In this document: positions 46,918-57,672 of the stretch, in pieces | How positions within the stretch are numbered: the first letter of the stretch is position 1 | Layout of the letters: every line of letters begins with the position of its first letter | From: Streptococcus pneumoniae | GTDB lineage: Bacteria; Bacillota; Bacilli; Lactobacillales; Streptococcaceae | DNA: 64,000 nt | Assembly (NCBI GenBank): GCA_040719455.1 | Contig: JBFDTN010000001.1 | Location: 1,054,001-1,118,000 of the forward strand | Direction of reading: 5' to 3' | The notes under the pieces: generated by a model | Told to the model about the DNA's origin: nothing | Database searches by the model: none | The model's input: the letters and a program-made list of their open reading frames with translations, nothing else | Translations under genes and position numbers: made by a program

Positions 46918-48288
46918 TCATCTTCCACTTTCCAATTTTTCGACCAACTGGGCTAAATTCATGCTATTACTTCCTTTGAGAAGGATTTGATCAGCTGGCT
47001 GAAGCGCCATTGCTACACTCGCACACAACTCTTCAAACTCATCAATCTCCTCATCCTTGACAAAATAATAAAGGTACTTAGAATCAAAGATCTGACGCGC
47101 CTTATTATACAGAGCTGCCATATCTTTTCCGTATAAAAAGACATGAGAAATGACTTCTGGATCTAGACTTGCAATCATATCCGCATGCATGGTAGCTGAC
47201 GCTGCACCTAGCTCTTTCATATCTGCTAGGACAGCGAGTTTTCTCCCTCCTTGATTCGTTGGAATGGTCGAAAAAGTTTCCAAAATCAAGCGCATGGCTG
47301 TTGGATTAGCATTGTAAACATCCGAGAGAATGTCCGCCCCATTATAGGCTTTTTTCCACTCTGTTCGATTGCGAGTCAAGCTCAAATGTGCAAATGCCTC
47401 CACAATCTCGTCCTCACTAACCCCCTCTTGTTTAGCAATATAGGCTGCCAACATAGCATTGGTCGCATTGTATTTTCCTGTCACAGGAAGCGTGATTTCT
47501 CTCTCCAACTGATTGCATGAAAATCGCAGACTTTCTTTTTCCTCCACCAAATCCTCTATATACAAATCGCCACCCGCACCAAAACGTAGCACTTGCTGCT
47601 CTTTTGGAAGATAAGGATCAACAATCTCATCTTTAGGCACCAGTAGCAAACCAGATTGTTCCATACCATCAGCAATCTGCATTTTTCCTTTGGCAATTTC
47701 CGAACGATTTTTGAAAAATTCTAGGTGAGCTTCTCCTACCAAGGTGACAATCCCTGCCTTAGGACGAGCAATCATGGACAACAAATGAATATCTCCCAAA
47801 TGATCTTGCCCCATTTCAAGGACTAATTTTTCAGTATCATCTGGCATGTGAAGAATGCTATAAGGAAGACCAATCTCATTATTGTAGTTCCCTTGGGTTT
47901 TATAGGTTTTGAAACGAGCAGACAGAAGATGTGCCAACATATCTTTAGTCGTTGTTTTCCCGTTTGAGCCTGTCACGGCAAAAACATCGACTGCCATTTT
48001 CTCCACATAATACTGAGCTAGCTGTTGCATGGCTGCTAAGACATCTTCCACCAAAATATAAGGGACATCTAGCAATTCTTTTTCAGACAAGGTTGCAGCT
48101 GCTCCATTTTCAAAAGCAGTTGAGATAAACTCATGCCCATCTCGCGCTCCCTTTAGCGGCAAAAATAAATCGTCTTTCTCAATCAAACGGCTATCAAATT
48201 CTACTTTTTGAAACGCTACATCCTCAAATACCGTCACATCATTTTTAGCGCCCAACACACGCGCCACTTCATACAAACTTAATTTCAT
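46918..48288 (-). CDS. murF: UDP-MurNAc-tripeptide:D-Ala-D-Ala ligase MurF
   Basis: A 456-residue Mur ligase that adds D-Ala-D-Ala. The P-loop [19 protein letters not shown], the central GKYNATNAMLAAYI and the C-terminal SDVYNANPTAMRLILETF are conserved. The start is placed at MKLSLYEVARVLG, the usual MurF start; the longer frame upstream runs through the promoter. Confidence 0.96.
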   Translation of the reverse strand: MKLSLYEVARVLGAKNDVTVFEDVAFQKVEFDSRLIEKDDLFLPLKGARDGHEFISTAFENGAAATLSEKELLDVPYILVEDVLAAMQQLAQYYVEKMAVDVFAVTGSNGKTTTKDMLAHLLSARFKTYKTQGNYNNEIGLPYSILHMPDDTEKLVLEMGQDHLGDIHLLSMIARPKAGIVTLVGEAHLEFFKNRSEIAKGKMQIADGMEQSGLLLVPKDEIVDPYLPKEQQVLRFGAGGDLYIEDLVEEKESLRFSCNQLEREITLPVTGKYNATNAMLAAYIAKQEGVSEDEIVEAFAHLSLTRNRTEWKKAYNGADILSDVYNANPTAMRLILETFSTIPTNQGGRKLAVLADMKELGAASATMHADMIASLDPEVISHVFLYGKDMAALYNKARQIFDSKYLYYFVKDEEIDEFEELCASVAMALQPADQILLKGSNSMNLAQLVEKLESGR

Positions 48289-48319
48289 GATTCTCAACTT
48301 TCTAGCATATACTTCTTCC

Positions 48320-48351
48320 ATTATACCACAGATAAAAGAGAGTATGGTCAA
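48320..48351 (-). promoter_or_regulatory. murF promoter
   Basis: TATAAT at 48320-48325 with an extended TGG, and TTGACC at 48346-48351. Spacing is 20 nt, so the extended -10 is probably the main determinant. The MITE-like repeat begins at the next base. Confidence 0.6.
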
Positions 48352-48416
48352 TATAGTCATTTCGTTTTGATTTAGTGCGAAACAACGACGTCATACATTC
48401 AAACCAAATGATTATA
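48352..48416. repeat. Short copy of the MITE-like repeat, 65 bp
   Basis: The left end reads TATAGTCATTTCGTTTTGAT and the right end is its near inverse (CAAACCAAATGATTATA). It shares TTTGATTTAGT and ACGACGT with the 163-bp copy at 28261-28423 but lacks most of the interior. It lies between ddl and the murF promoter and touches the -35. Confidence 0.7.
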
Positions 48417-48456
48417 AAAAGCAAAAAAGAGAGAGAACAAACGTCCTCAACTCCTT

Positions 48457-49500
48457 TTACAACAAATGATTTTCGCGTTTTGTGAAAGCTTCCTTGGCTA
48501 ATTCCACCAAGCGCTCAATCAAATCTGGATAGCTAATTCCCATATTTTCCCACAAAAGAGGGTACATGGACCACTGGGTGAAACCAGGCATGGTGTTTAA
48601 TTCATTCAAGAAAATAGCGCCATCCTTGGTATAGAAGAAATCACAGCGAGACAAGCCTAAGCCGCCTAGCGTTCGAAAGGCAAGCTCTGCATTCTTACGC
48701 ATAGTTGCTGCCACTTCATCAGAAATCTTAGCTGGAATGTCCATGGTAATTTTATTATCAATGTATTTGGCATCATAGTCGTAGAAATCAACATCCTTGA
48801 CCACTTCACCTGGAAGAGTACTTTTGACATCATAATTGCCAAGCAGTCCTACTTCAATCTCGCGCGCCTCCACACCTTGCTCGATAAGGACACGACTATC
48901 GTATTGAAAAGCAAGAGCAAGAGATTCCCGTAATTCCGCTTGATTCATCGCCTTTGAAATTCCAACACTTGAGCCCATATTTGATGGCTTAGTAAAGACT
49001 GGGTAAGTCAAGGTCTTCTCTACCTCGGCTAACTTTTCTTCCAAATCATCTCCTTCAAGAACCACCACATACGGCACTTGAGGAATGCCTACGGATTCTA
49101 GTACACGCTTGGTACTAATCTTATCCATGGCAACGCTTGAAGAAAGGACATTTGTGCCGACATAAGGCATTTTAAGGACTTCTAAGAAGCCTTGAATAGA
49201 GCCGTCCTCACCCATCGGACCATGCAGAACAGGAAAGACTACCGCATCTTTTTCATAGATATCACTTGGCTTGATTTCCTTGTCCCAATCAATGCTCTGA
49301 TTGGTCATCAATTTCTCCTCAAGAGGCTCTTTGTCAAACTCCTGCGTCTTGATAAAATGCCCTTCTTTAGTAATAAAATAAGTCTTGACTAAAAATTTAT
49401 CATAATTCACAGCTCGCATAACGCTTTCTGCGGATAAAACAGAGACTTCTCGCTCTGCACTACGCCCACCATAAAGTAGGATTAGAGTTTCTTTTACCAT
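48457..49500 (-). CDS. ddl: D-alanine-D-alanine ligase
   Basis: A 347-residue ATP-grasp enzyme that makes the D-Ala-D-Ala dipeptide for mur[43 protein letters not shown] and [12 protein letters not shown] are conserved. I start at MVKETL, with AAAGGAG 6 nt upstream, not at the longer frame. It lies 16 nt after recR. Confidence 0.97.
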   Translation of the reverse strand: MVKETLILLYGGRSAEREVSVLSAESVMRAVNYDKFLVKTYFITKEGHFIKTQEFDKEPLEEKLMTNQSIDWDKEIKPSDIYEKDAVVFPVLHGPMGEDGSIQGFLEVLKMPYVGTNVLSSSVAMDKISTKRVLESVGIPQVPYVVVLEGDDLEEKLAEVEKTLTYPVFTKPSNMGSSVGISKAMNQAELRESLALAFQYDSRVLIEQGVEAREIEVGLLGNYDVKSTLPGEVVKDVDFYDYDAKYIDNKITMDIPAKISDEVAATMRKNAELAFRTLGGLGLSRCDFFYTKDGAIFLNELNTMPGFTQWSMYPLLWENMGISYPDLIERLVELAKEAFTKRENHLL

Positions 49501-49516
49501 TGTTCTCTCCTTTATA

Positions 49517-50113
49517 TTACAATTCTGTTCGGTTTTCAATCGCACGAAGCAAGGTCACTTCATCTGCATACTCAATATCAGAGCCAACTGCTAAGCCTCG
49601 TGCTAAGCGTGTGACCTTGATACCAGCCGGTTTCAAAACGCGTGAAATATACATAGATGTCGCTTCCCCATCTGCTGTCGCGTTTGTTGCGACAATGACT
49701 TCTGTCACCTCGCTATCCATCAAACGCTCAATCAAGCTCTTTAGATTGATGTCGTCTGGTCCAATTCCATTCATGGGTGAAATCAAGCCATGCAAGACAT
49801 GATAAAGACCATGGTATTCTTGGATATTTTCCATAGCAGAGACATCTCTACTATCTTCGACAATCAAAATCGTCGTTTTGTCTCTCGTACTGTCTTCGCA
49901 AATCGCACAAGGATCATCGTCCGTCAAATTCCCACAAATCGAGCAGTAGGTCAACTCTCGCTTTGCTGAGAGCAAATTTTTGGCAAAATCATTGACATCA
50001 TCATCACTCATCCCAATGGTATAAAAAGCAAGACGTGTCGCTGTTTTTATCCCAATGCCGGGAAGTTTTGAAAAGCTGTCAATCAATTTGGCTATCGGTG
50101 TTGGATAAAGCAT
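49517..50113 (-). CDS. recR: Recombination protein RecR
   Basis: A 198-residue protein of the RecFOR pathway. An N-terminal helix-hairpin-helix ([15 protein letters not shown]), a zinc motif ([16 protein letters not shown]) and a Toprim domain ([14 protein letters not shown]) follow in order. It lies 10 nt after pbp2b. Confidence 0.96.
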   Translation of the reverse strand: MLYPTPIAKLIDSFSKLPGIGIKTATRLAFYTIGMSDDDVNDFAKNLLSAKRELTYCSICGNLTDDDPCAICEDSTRDKTTILIVEDSRDVSAMENIQEYHGLYHVLHGLISPMNGIGPDDINLKSLIERLMDSEVTEVIVATNATADGEATSMYISRVLKPAGIKVTRLARGLAVGSDIEYADEVTLLRAIENRTEL

Positions 50114-50123
50114 AGATTCCTTT

Positions 50124-52175
50124 CTAATTCATGGGGTGTTTGGCTTGGTAGAGATTGATAATGTCCCGTGTAATGACATGACTCACCGTGGAGTTCAGAT
50201 TGGTATTATGTGGAAAAACCACAGCTACTGCAATCTGAGGATTGTCACTTGGTGCATAGGCAACCACATTGGTATTGATCGCCTGCTCTCCACCATTGAC
50301 GAAGGTTTCCGCCGTTCCTGTCTTTGCACTGATAGACACCGCCTCACCTGCTGCAATACTGCTTCCTGTCGTAAAGCCGCCGCCTCCATGTACCACTTGA
50401 TAAAAACCTTGCTGAATCAAGTCCATATCCTCTTGGGAAATGGCAACTTTCCCCATTTCCTTGGTTTCAATTTTAGTAATCAAGTCGCCCAAGCCACCTG
50501 TTTCATTATTGCTATAAATTCCTTCAACCAAGCGAGGAGCGACTCGCACACCTCGATTAGCAACTGTCGCAGCATACTGGGCTAACTGCAGTGGAGTATA
50601 GTTATCAAACTGACCAAAGGCATTTGTCAAATAGTTAGCAAAAGTAAATTCTTTAGGAGTGAAGCCTTCTGACTCTCCTGGTAAATCAATACCTGTTGAC
50701 GTTCCAAGGCCGTACTCAGCAAAGGTTGCCCGTAATTTTTTCATAGACGTATCAAGATTGGTTAAATCAATCTTCATATTGTCTGAATAAGGCGTTCCCA
50801 TCATGTTTAGAGCCAGCTGCACCATATAGGTATTCGAAGAGTATTCCAAGGCTTCAACGGCTGTGATTGGTCGTGCGCCATACTGGGTGAACCATGATGT
50901 AATCGGATTGCCACCACCAAAACTGATCGGCTGATCAACCAAAACCTGATTGCCAGAAATGGCGCCGTATTCCCAACCAGCACTCAAAGTAGCTCCTTTG
51001 ACCACAGACCCTGGAACAAAAACATTGGTAATGCTCCCTAGAGCGTCCGCCTTGATGTCCCCTTTTTCCAAATCATGCTTCATCCCTGCCATCGCAAGAA
51101 CAGAGCCTGTATTTGGATTCATAGCAACAGCGTAAATCCCTTCGGAATAAGTAGCGTTTCCTGCTGCAATCTCAGAGGTCAAATAGTTTTTCAAAATCTC
51201 TTCTACTCCATTTTGAAAATCCAAATCAACACTGAGCTTGATATTCTCTCCTTTTTCTCCTTCAGCAATGGTATCTACACTTTCCAGATCTCCGTTTTTA
51301 TCCAAATGCACTTCCTTAACCGCACGTTTCCCTTGAAGAGTTTCCTCATAGGTCTTTTCCAAATAACTCGTTCCCACACGGTCATTGAGCGAATAGCCTT
51401 TTTTCAAATACTCATCTGCCTCTTCAGCTGGAAGACCTGCTTTCTCACTAGAGACACTGCCAACAATCGATGCAAGGCTCGTGTCTAGGACCTTGCGATC
51501 CCAAGACATGGTCACACTAATTCCTGATAATTCCTTGCTATTTGCTGTCAAGCGAGCCACTTGCTCAGGACTTAAACGATCTGTCTCAAGCAGACCTGTC
51601 TGGAAATTCGCAACAGCATTCATCTGATTGAAAAGAAAAATCACCTTTTTCTCCTCATCTGAATAATGCAATTGCTGGGGATCCACACTATCCACCGCCG
51701 CTTTATAAACTTCACTTTCAGATAATTGGTTCCCATCGGTGTCCAAGCGTTTTTGTTTGGGCAGTTTTTCGACAACTTCCTTATAAACTTTAGGGTCTGC
51801 CAAGTAATAATCTACTTCCTGTCGCTCTGTGACATCCGCAGCCGTTACCGTGACAAAAGACAAGAGCTTCTCAGCTAATTCTTTCATATCAGCAGCCGTC
51901 ATTTTATTGCTACGGGTGAAAGCAACAACCTGCCTGGTCGTATTTTCCACCAAGGGCTTGCCACTAGCATCATAGATCTGACCACGAACCGAACTATGTG
52001 TAACCTTAAGCTGACTTGCAGTTGCTAATTTTTTGATATAAAAATCTTTATTAGCCACCTGCATATAACCCAAACGTGCAATTAAAACCCCAAACAAGAG
52101 AATCACAATCCCAAAGAGTAGATTTAATCGCTTGGGAATGGATATGCTATCAAACTGACGTTTTTTCTTTGCCAT
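50124..52175 (-). CDS. pbp2b: Penicillin-binding protein 2B
   Basis: A 683-residue class B penicillin-binding protein, a transpeptidase of peripheral wall synthesis. One membrane segment ([23 protein letters not shown]), a dimerisation domain and the transpeptidase domain follow. The active-site motifs are SVVK ([14 protein letters not shown]), SSN (YSSNTYM) and KTG ([10 protein letters not shown]). I start at MAKKKRQ, with GAGGAAGG just upstream. Beta-lactam resistance cannot be judged without a reference alignment. Confidence 0.95.
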   Translation of the reverse strand: MAKKKRQFDSISIPKRLNLLFGIVILLFGVLIARLGYMQVANKDFYIKKLATASQLKVTHSSVRGQIYDASGKPLVENTTRQVVAFTRSNKMTAADMKELAEKLLSFVTVTAADVTERQEVDYYLADPKVYKEVVEKLPKQKRLDTDGNQLSESEVYKAAVDSVDPQQLHYSDEEKKVIFLFNQMNAVANFQTGLLETDRLSPEQVARLTANSKELSGISVTMSWDRKVLDTSLASIVGSVSSEKAGLPAEEADEYLKKGYSLNDRVGTSYLEKTYEETLQGKRAVKEVHLDKNGDLESVDTIAEGEKGENIKLSVDLDFQNGVEEILKNYLTSEIAAGNATYSEGIYAVAMNPNTGSVLAMAGMKHDLEKGDIKADALGSITNVFVPGSVVKGATLSAGWEYGAISGNQVLVDQPISFGGGNPITSWFTQYGARPITAVEALEYSSNTYMVQLALNMMGTPYSDNMKIDLTNLDTSMKKLRATFAEYGLGTSTGIDLPGESEGFTPKEFTFANYLTNAFGQFDNYTPLQLAQYAATVANRGVRVAPRLVEGIYSNNETGGLGDLITKIETKEMGKVAISQEDMDLIQQGFYQVVHGGGGFTTGSSIAAGEAVSISAKTGTAETFVNGGEQAINTNVVAYAPSDNPQIAVAVVFPHNTNLNSTVSHVITRDIINLYQAKHPMN

Positions 52176-52437
52176 ACCTTCCTCATTCTTATTCTCTATC
52201 TCTTCTATTTTACCACAAAAACAAAAAAGCGAAGCAGATTTATTTCTTTGTTTCAGAATATACAACATATTTACAGAATCTTACAGTAGCAATCTTTTCT
52301 GGAAACAAATCTTTCACAAAATAACACGTGATAATCTGAAGAATGGATTCATAGACAAACAACATCTCAGGCTTTGGAATCCCAAGCAATATTGTACGAA
52401 ACATATCATCAAGCAATCACAAATCCTGATTTCCCCC
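52176..52437. other. AT-rich gap between pbp2b and the accessory genes
   Basis: No gene is supported. The minus strand contains the pbp2b leader and presumably its promoter; I saw no strong consensus elements. Confidence 0.4.
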
Positions 52438-52650
52438 TTAACCAAAGAAAATCTTATAAGCTACCCACAGGGTGAATCCTAGAGCGCCTAAGAAAGAACC
52501 TATTTCAAACCCTTCATCACCAAGGAAAAGGTAACCGATACAGCCACAGATGAGGGAGATAATCTTGCCTACAAATATCATAATAAACAAGCCTATCATA
52601 GCTCCGAGCAAGCCCATGTAAAAGATATAACCAAATAACCAAACAATCAT
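52438..52650 (-). CDS. Small membrane protein of unknown function
   Basis: A 70-residue protein with two or three hydrophobic segments (GYIFYMGLLGAMIGLFIMIFVG, ISLICGCIGYLFL, FLGALGFTLWVAYKIFF). AAAGG lies 7 nt before the ATG. It follows the next gene by 12 nt, so the two share a transcript. No family recognised. Confidence 0.65.
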   Translation of the reverse strand: MIVWLFGYIFYMGLLGAMIGLFIMIFVGKIISLICGCIGYLFLGDEGFEIGSFLGALGFTLWVAYKIFFG

Positions 52651-52662
52651 GTCAAAACCTTT

Positions 52663-53049
52663 CTAGCACTCAATCAGGTACAAGCATCCTAAGATTTTAC
52701 CATTTTCAATATACTTCTTTCCAGACTTGAAGAATTTCCCTTTGTAGCCTTTTTTTCGTAAGGCTTCGGCGGTATGTCCAGATACAATGATGTTAAATTC
52801 TTCTAAGTATTTCAGCACCCCATCACAGTTCTCAAGCTCAAACTGCATAGACTTGATCGGTACTTTATTGATAACAGTATCTTCAATTTTCCCAATCAAG
52901 CGCAAAGGATTATAAACTGGAGAGGGTGGAAACGATACCACTTGACAACCTTTACCATCTACAATTTTATAAATGTTAATTGGATGCCCTGTTAGATTGA
53001 CAAATTTCTTGGGTAGTTGTGTCTCTTGCTGCGTCGCTCTTTGCTCCAT
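52663..53049 (-). CDS. Protein of unknown function with a VNLTGHPINIY start region
   Basis: A 128-residue soluble protein. The FVNLTGHPINIY segment resembles a motif seen in small proteins of phages and mobile DNA, but the family is not identified. The start is MEQRATQQ, with AAGGAG 7 nt upstream; an earlier ATG seven codons before overlaps this site. It pairs with the small membrane protein next to the restriction operon. Confidence 0.72.
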   Translation of the reverse strand: MEQRATQQETQLPKKFVNLTGHPINIYKIVDGKGCQVVSFPPSPVYNPLRLIGKIEDTVINKVPIKSMQFELENCDGVLKYLEEFNIIVSGHTAEALRKKGYKGKFFKSGKKYIENGKILGCLYLIEC

Positions 53050-53178
53050 CTCTTTTCTCCTTATTGACACTGATTTTCTGCTCTTATCCTTTCTTCTATC
53101 TTACCAAATGCTATGGACAGTTTTTGTCCAGGCTTTTAGATTTTTCGTGATTTTTTAGAAAAAAAGAAGTAGAAACAA

Positions 53179-53205
53179 AAAAGCTGAGCAACTTTTGCCC
53201 AGCTT
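53179..53205 (-). terminator. Terminator of the restriction operon
   Basis: The minus strand forms AAGCTGGGCA / TGCTCAGCTT with a short loop and a TTTTTTG run, 8 nt after the Res stop. Confidence 0.85.
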
Positions 53206-53212
53206 TCTGATG

Positions 53213-56200
53213 CTATTCTTTTACGATGGAAAGTAGTCCCTCATAGCTATCAACCACATCATAAATAGTCTCATCATCCAATATTCCTGCTTCCTGTAAA
53301 CTTCTAAAATGAACTCTGGCACAAGCAATCTTGGATTTCTCTGTTTGTTTCAGGTCCATAGTTGACATGCTGCCCTTGGTCTCTGCCACAAAGTAAATGT
53401 GCTTGATACTACCTTCCTTGAAGGTCACTGCCCAGTCAGGATTGTACTTACCGAGCGGTGTAGAAATGAAAAATCCAGACGGCAACTTGGTATAGACGCT
53501 GACTTCCTCATGCTGCTCCAAGTCCTTTTGGAATTGCTTTTCAATTTTGGAATCTACCTTGGTATAGTTGTAAACATCTTTTTGAGATGACAAAAGGTAT
53601 TCATCACCAATATTGGCACTCAAACGATTTTCCGTGAAAATATCCATATCATAGACCTCGTCAATCATATGATACTCGATGCACTCAATAATCTGCGTCC
53701 CCTTTTCTTGGTCAATCAATTTGGACACATTCAAGATAAAGTCCTCTGGATTCTTTTGAAAAAGAGCAAACTTTTCTGGCTTTATCGCCTGTAAAATTCG
53801 TGCCACTGTTTGTCTAATCAAGCCAGTTTTCTCAGTAATTTCACCTAATAAATCATAAGAAATTTGGACAGATGTTGGCTTGACGTATTGATGTTGAACA
53901 CTATTTTCCGCGACTGTAAAGGAAATGTTCTCCTTTTCAATCTTATCTAGACTAGCCTCCCGAATCTGGTAGCTGATTTCTTTGACATGGAGATGCTGAT
54001 TGATGGCGTTAACAGCTTTTTCAATCAATTCCTCATCATCAAAAGAGACTTGATAGACTGTCTTGCGATTGATTTTGTTCCAAAGAGCCAGAAATTCTGC
54101 CTTTTTGAGATTGGCATGGTTGATTTCATCTGCTAGGGTAATACTGGTCTGGTTACCATTTTCCACCGGATAATTCCGACCGTCATAGACACTATCGAGA
54201 ATACTTATCACCTGCTCTTCAAAGCCAGCAACTTCTTCTGGTAGCCTCAAGCTATTATTTTCTCTGTCTTGGTAGTAGCTTTCGGTCAAGCTACCATCTT
54301 TTTCAAGATAGCCTTCTTTAATCAGGCTAAACTCAAGCTGATGAGCCAAGTCTTTGGTCACTTCCAAGGTATGACCTAGCGCGTTTTCAAGCACGGCATG
54401 CCTGATGAAGAGTTCTGTATCAACCTTGTTTGGTCTGTCTGCCAAGGCTTCTTGCAATTCTGCCTGCAAACTCCGTGAGAAGCTCTCATAACTTTCATTG
54501 GCAATGACCGTCAGTTGGTTAATCCGATGTACATCACCGCCTAACAGTTCTTCGTCCTGCCGAACCCCTGCTTGATTGACCGCAAGGCGCATACCACGTC
54601 CAATCGACTGACGCTTAGCAATCTCAGAACCCGTATGACGCAAGGTACAAATCTGAAAGACATTAGGATTATCCCAGCCCTCTTTTAAAGCCGAGTGAGA
54701 GAAGATAAAGCGAACCGGCTCACTAAAGCTAAGCAGACGCTCCTTATCTTTCATAATTAAGTCATAGGCGTCCTTGTCCTCAGAAATCCCTCCCTTGCCC
54801 TTGACCTTGGAATCGACAAAAATGGTTTTAGTAGACTTCTTAACCTTATCCACCGAGAAATACCCAGCATGGACTTGACTTGCTCCTTCATGCTCACGTA
54901 GATAGTCGCTATAAGGACCCGTCGGATGAGCTTCTAAATAAGCAGCCACCTGCTCGCTGTATTCTTTCTCAAAAATAGCAGCATATTCTCCATTTAAAGG
55001 ATTGTTTTCTTCATCGTACTGCTTGTACTTAGCGACTTCATCGATGAAAAAGAGCGACAATACCTTGATTCCTTTTGTGAACAGGGATTTTTCCTTTTCT
55101 AAATGGGTCTTGATAGTCTCTCTAATCTGCAAAATCCGTAAGTCTTCCTCACTTTGCTCTCCGATGACCTCACCGACATGTAAGAGCCTATCTGCTCCAA
55201 TCTGAATAGAGTTGCTTCCCTCACGCGCATCAAAATGGCTCAATGTCCAGCCCTTATAGGAAGCGAGCTCGCCTGACTCTGCATAGAGATCAAAGCCGTC
55301 TTCCACCGTCTTGATTCGCCGTTTCACCCCTGCCTTGGTCCGCACTTCAAACTCTATCTTGGCCTTTGGAGCGCCTGTCTTTTGTGGAATCAATTCCTGC
55401 AAGTACAGGTAGCCCTCTGTCCCTGTCGTGCCAGAAGATTCGACCGTTTTCACGGCAATCTTCTTGACTAACTTTTTATTGTAAGCATCCATGGCATCTA
55501 ACCGATAGACCATGTCATACTTTTCCTTATGGGTCGCTGAATAGCGAAGTGTAAAGAGCGGTTTGAAATCCTTGAGTCGCTCCTTAGTTTGCTTACCTTC
55601 GACCGACTGGGGCTCATCAATGATGAGGATGGGATTCATGCTGGCAATGACATCAATCGGCCGTCTCCAGCGGAAACTCTCCTGCTCCATGTGAATCCGC
55701 CTTGCGTCCTTGCCTTTAGCATTAAAGGCTTGAGAGTTGATAATCATGACCTGAATATCAGAGGTATTGGCAAAGGTATCAAGATCCCCCAAGCGACTTG
55801 AATCATAGACAAAATAGCGGGGCTTTTTGCCGTACTCCATTTGAAAATGGTCCTGCATGATTTCAAAAGACTTTAGTACACCCTCACGAATAGCGACGCT
55901 CGGCACGACAATGATAAACTTGAGCCAGCCGTAGCGTTTGTTTAGCTCCATAATAGTACGGATATAGGTATAGGTCTTTCCTGTCCCTGTCTCCATTTCA
56001 ATGGAGAAGTTATAAGCAGTCCGTCCGTCAACGATCTCTGTATGGAGTTTTTTAGACGGCTGCAAGCCGTGCATCATCTGGCAAGAACGCAACTGCTCAC
56101 GAATAGTTGCGCTATCTAGCTCAATTGGATGATTGCGAAAAGCATCCATAGCCAAATCAGACTCATCAGCTGTCAACCCACGACCAGTATCCAACAGATA

Positions 56201-56296
56201 GCGTAGCCCGTCACGCTTAGACTGCCCTTGGAAAATGGAGGCAATGCTCTCTACCGCATCCAGCTGGAAGCCCTGGTGTTTAAATTGGAGTTTCAT
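53213..56296 (-). CDS. res: Type III restriction enzyme subunit Res
   Basis: A 1027-residue DEAD-like translocase and endonuclease. Walker A is METGTGKTYTYIRTI, Walker B ILIIDEPQSVEG. Motif VI-like segments include FIFSHSALKEGWDNPNVFQ and AKRQSIGRGMRLAVN. The C-terminal nuclease has the PD-(D/E)xK pattern NPDWAVTFKEG, then YFVAETKGSM. It needs Mod for target recognition. The start has AGGAGG 6 nt upstream, inside the end of the preceding gene (17-nt overlap). It is the last gene of the six-gene operon. Confidence 0.94.
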   Translation of the reverse strand: MKLQFKHQGFQLDAVESIASIFQGQSKRDGLRYLLDTGRGLTADESDLAMDAFRNHPIELDSATIREQLRSCQMMHGLQPSKKLHTEIVDGRTAYNFSIEMETGTGKTYTYIRTIMELNKRYGWLKFIIVVPSVAIREGVLKSFEIMQDHFQMEYGKKPRYFVYDSSRLGDLDTFANTSDIQVMIINSQAFNAKGKDARRIHMEQESFRWRRPIDVIASMNPILIIDEPQSVEGKQTKERLKDFKPLFTLRYSATHKEKYDMVYRLDAMDAYNKKLVKKIAVKTVESSGTTGTEGYLYLQELIPQKTGAPKAKIEFEVRTKAGVKRRIKTVEDGFDLYAESGELASYKGWTLSHFDAREGSNSIQIGADRLLHVGEVIGEQSEEDLRILQIRETIKTHLEKEKSLFTKGIKVLSLFFIDEVAKYKQYDEENNPLNGEYAAIFEKEYSEQVAAYLEAHPTGPYSDYLREHEGASQVHAGYFSVDKVKKSTKTIFVDSKVKGKGGISEDKDAYDLIMKDKERLLSFSEPVRFIFSHSALKEGWDNPNVFQICTLRHTGSEIAKRQSIGRGMRLAVNQAGVRQDEELLGGDVHRINQLTVIANESYESFSRSLQAELQEALADRPNKVDTELFIRHAVLENALGHTLEVTKDLAHQLEFSLIKEGYLEKDGSLTESYYQDRENNSLRLPEEVAGFEEQVISILDSVYDGRNYPVENGNQTSITLADEINHANLKKAEFLALWNKINRKTVYQVSFDDEELIEKAVNAINQHLHVKEISYQIREASLDKIEKENISFTVAENSVQHQYVKPTSVQISYDLLGEITEKTGLIRQTVARILQAIKPEKFALFQKNPEDFILNVSKLIDQEKGTQIIECIEYHMIDEVYDMDIFTENRLSANIGDEYLLSSQKDVYNYTKVDSKIEKQFQKDLEQHEEVSVYTKLPSGFFISTPLGKYNPDWAVTFKEGSIKHIYFVAETKGSMSTMDLKQTEKSKIACARVHFRSLQEAGILDDETIYDVVDSYEGLLSIVKE

Positions 56297-57131
56297 TGGT
56301 GACCTCCTGTTCTGTAAAAAATTCTATCATTTCTCGTCCAAATGAAGATATTTTTACTTTATCCTTAGATTTTAATTTTTGAACTTTTGCCTGACTCCTG
56401 CTTTTTAATGAACGAATCTTTGGTTTTGATGTAGGTTTTAGAAATACTGTTTGAAGCTCTATCACTGCTTCTCTAAGTTCAGACAATGGATCTCTCACTG
56501 CCTCCAAATCTTCTCTCAACTCTTTATCTAAATTATTTTCAGCTAATCCAAGTCTATATAAATTTGACCTAATTGCTCTATATTGCTCTGGAGAAATTGT
56601 TTTGTCTGGTTCTTCTTCTGGATGCTGATAATAATAAAAAGAGGATTTACTCATATCTACTAATACCTGAATATCCAAATATGTCAATTGCTCTAAAATA
56701 TCAAAATAAATATAAGAAATATCGACATCAATTTTTGTATGTGACGATAAATTTAAAAACGCGTTTGTAAAATACTGTATTTTTTCTTGCTGTTTTTCTG
56801 TAACTGTCTTCTCTAACATATAAAGAAATAGTTTATCTAAATCTCTTTTGACCTCAACAGACATAATATTAAGATTCCTTTGCAAAGCCTCACTATGCTC
56901 TTGAAGTTGCTTAATCTGTATTTCTAAATTTTTAATAGCTCGATTCGTCTTATAACTAGAAATTGCATTACCTAAAGCAGGTATAAGTGATAAACCGGAA
57001 TCTAACATAGTTGTGGATAATACTGACAACCCCTGTTCCTTTATCCAATCACTTCCTGCCGTTATAATCTTATCTAAGAATACTTCTACAAGAGCATCTT
57101 CCGCAACTTCTCTTACTTCTTGTGATTTCAT
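56280..57131 (-). CDS. Unknown protein nested in the restriction operon, coiled coil
   Basis: A 283-residue protein not assigned to a family. Residues about 35-60 are fairly hydrophobic (LSVLSTTMLDSGLSLIPALG). A coiled coil follows (AIKNLEIQIKQLQEHSEALQRNLNIM). The C-terminus is very basic (KIRSLKSRSQAKVQKLKSKDKVK). The gene is visibly richer in A and T than Mod and Res. AAAGGTGG precedes its ATG. It is overlapped by Res. It may be a membrane-active effector or a regulator of the system; neither is shown. Confidence 0.75.
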   Translation of the reverse strand: MKSQEVREVAEDALVEVFLDKIITAGSDWIKEQGLSVLSTTMLDSGLSLIPALGNAISSYKTNRAIKNLEIQIKQLQEHSEALQRNLNIMSVEVKRDLDKLFLYMLEKTVTEKQQEKIQYFTNAFLNLSSHTKIDVDISYIYFDILEQLTYLDIQVLVDMSKSSFYYYQHPEEEPDKTISPEQYRAIRSNLYRLGLAENNLDKELREDLEAVRDPLSELREAVIELQTVFLKPTSKPKIRSLKSRSQAKVQKLKSKDKVKISSFGREMIEFFTEQEVTNETPI

Positions 57132-57177
57132 ATTTTATACCACCTTTAATATGATTATTGATATCTAATTTCAACAA

Positions 57178-57669
57178 TCAATTTTCTTTTAAATTATCTT
57201 GCAATTTTTTGACTTGCTCAGAGGAAATATCCATTTTATTATCAAATTCCCATTTCATACATTCTAATAATAAGTTTATAGAAGTAGAAATCCCAATATC
57301 TTTTAAAATAGTACCTTCAGACTTCACTGCCAATAAATATATTTCATTAATTCTTACGATAATTTCATATACAGATTTACTAGCTATAAAATATGACTTT
57401 TTAAATAATTTTTGAAACTCTACATAGTCTTCTTTTGTAATAAAATACGGCTCATTAGGTAGTTTGATACTTCCAAAGTATGCTGCAATATCAGAATACA
57501 ACTCCATTCTATTTGAAAACTTATTTTGTTTAACAGAGTCATCATATGCTTTTTTTAATGAATAAAGTGCAACTCCAACAGGGACAATAATCCCAAAAAA
57601 ATCTAACCAATCACTTGGAGATAATTGTGATAAAAAAGAGCATATAACTTTACTACATTCTTCACTCAT
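57178..57669 (-). CDS. Small membrane protein nested in the restriction operon
   Basis: A 163-residue protein with one membrane segment near residues 22-40 (WLDFFGIIVPVGVALYSL), then a helical cytoplasmic part. AT-rich like its downstream partner. It begins 3 nt after the Mod stop with a GGTGG site inside the end of Mod, so it is coupled to Mod translation. Family unknown. One-helix proteins of this kind occur as parts of defence islands, but a role here is inference. Confidence 0.75.
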   Translation of the reverse strand: MSEECSKVICSFLSQLSPSDWLDFFGIIVPVGVALYSLKKAYDDSVKQNKFSNRMELYSDIAAYFGSIKLPNEPYFITKEDYVEFQKLFKKSYFIASKSVYEIIVRINEIYLLAVKSEGTILKDIGISTSINLLLECMKWEFDNKMDISSEQVKKLQDNLKEN

Positions 57670-57672
57670 CCC

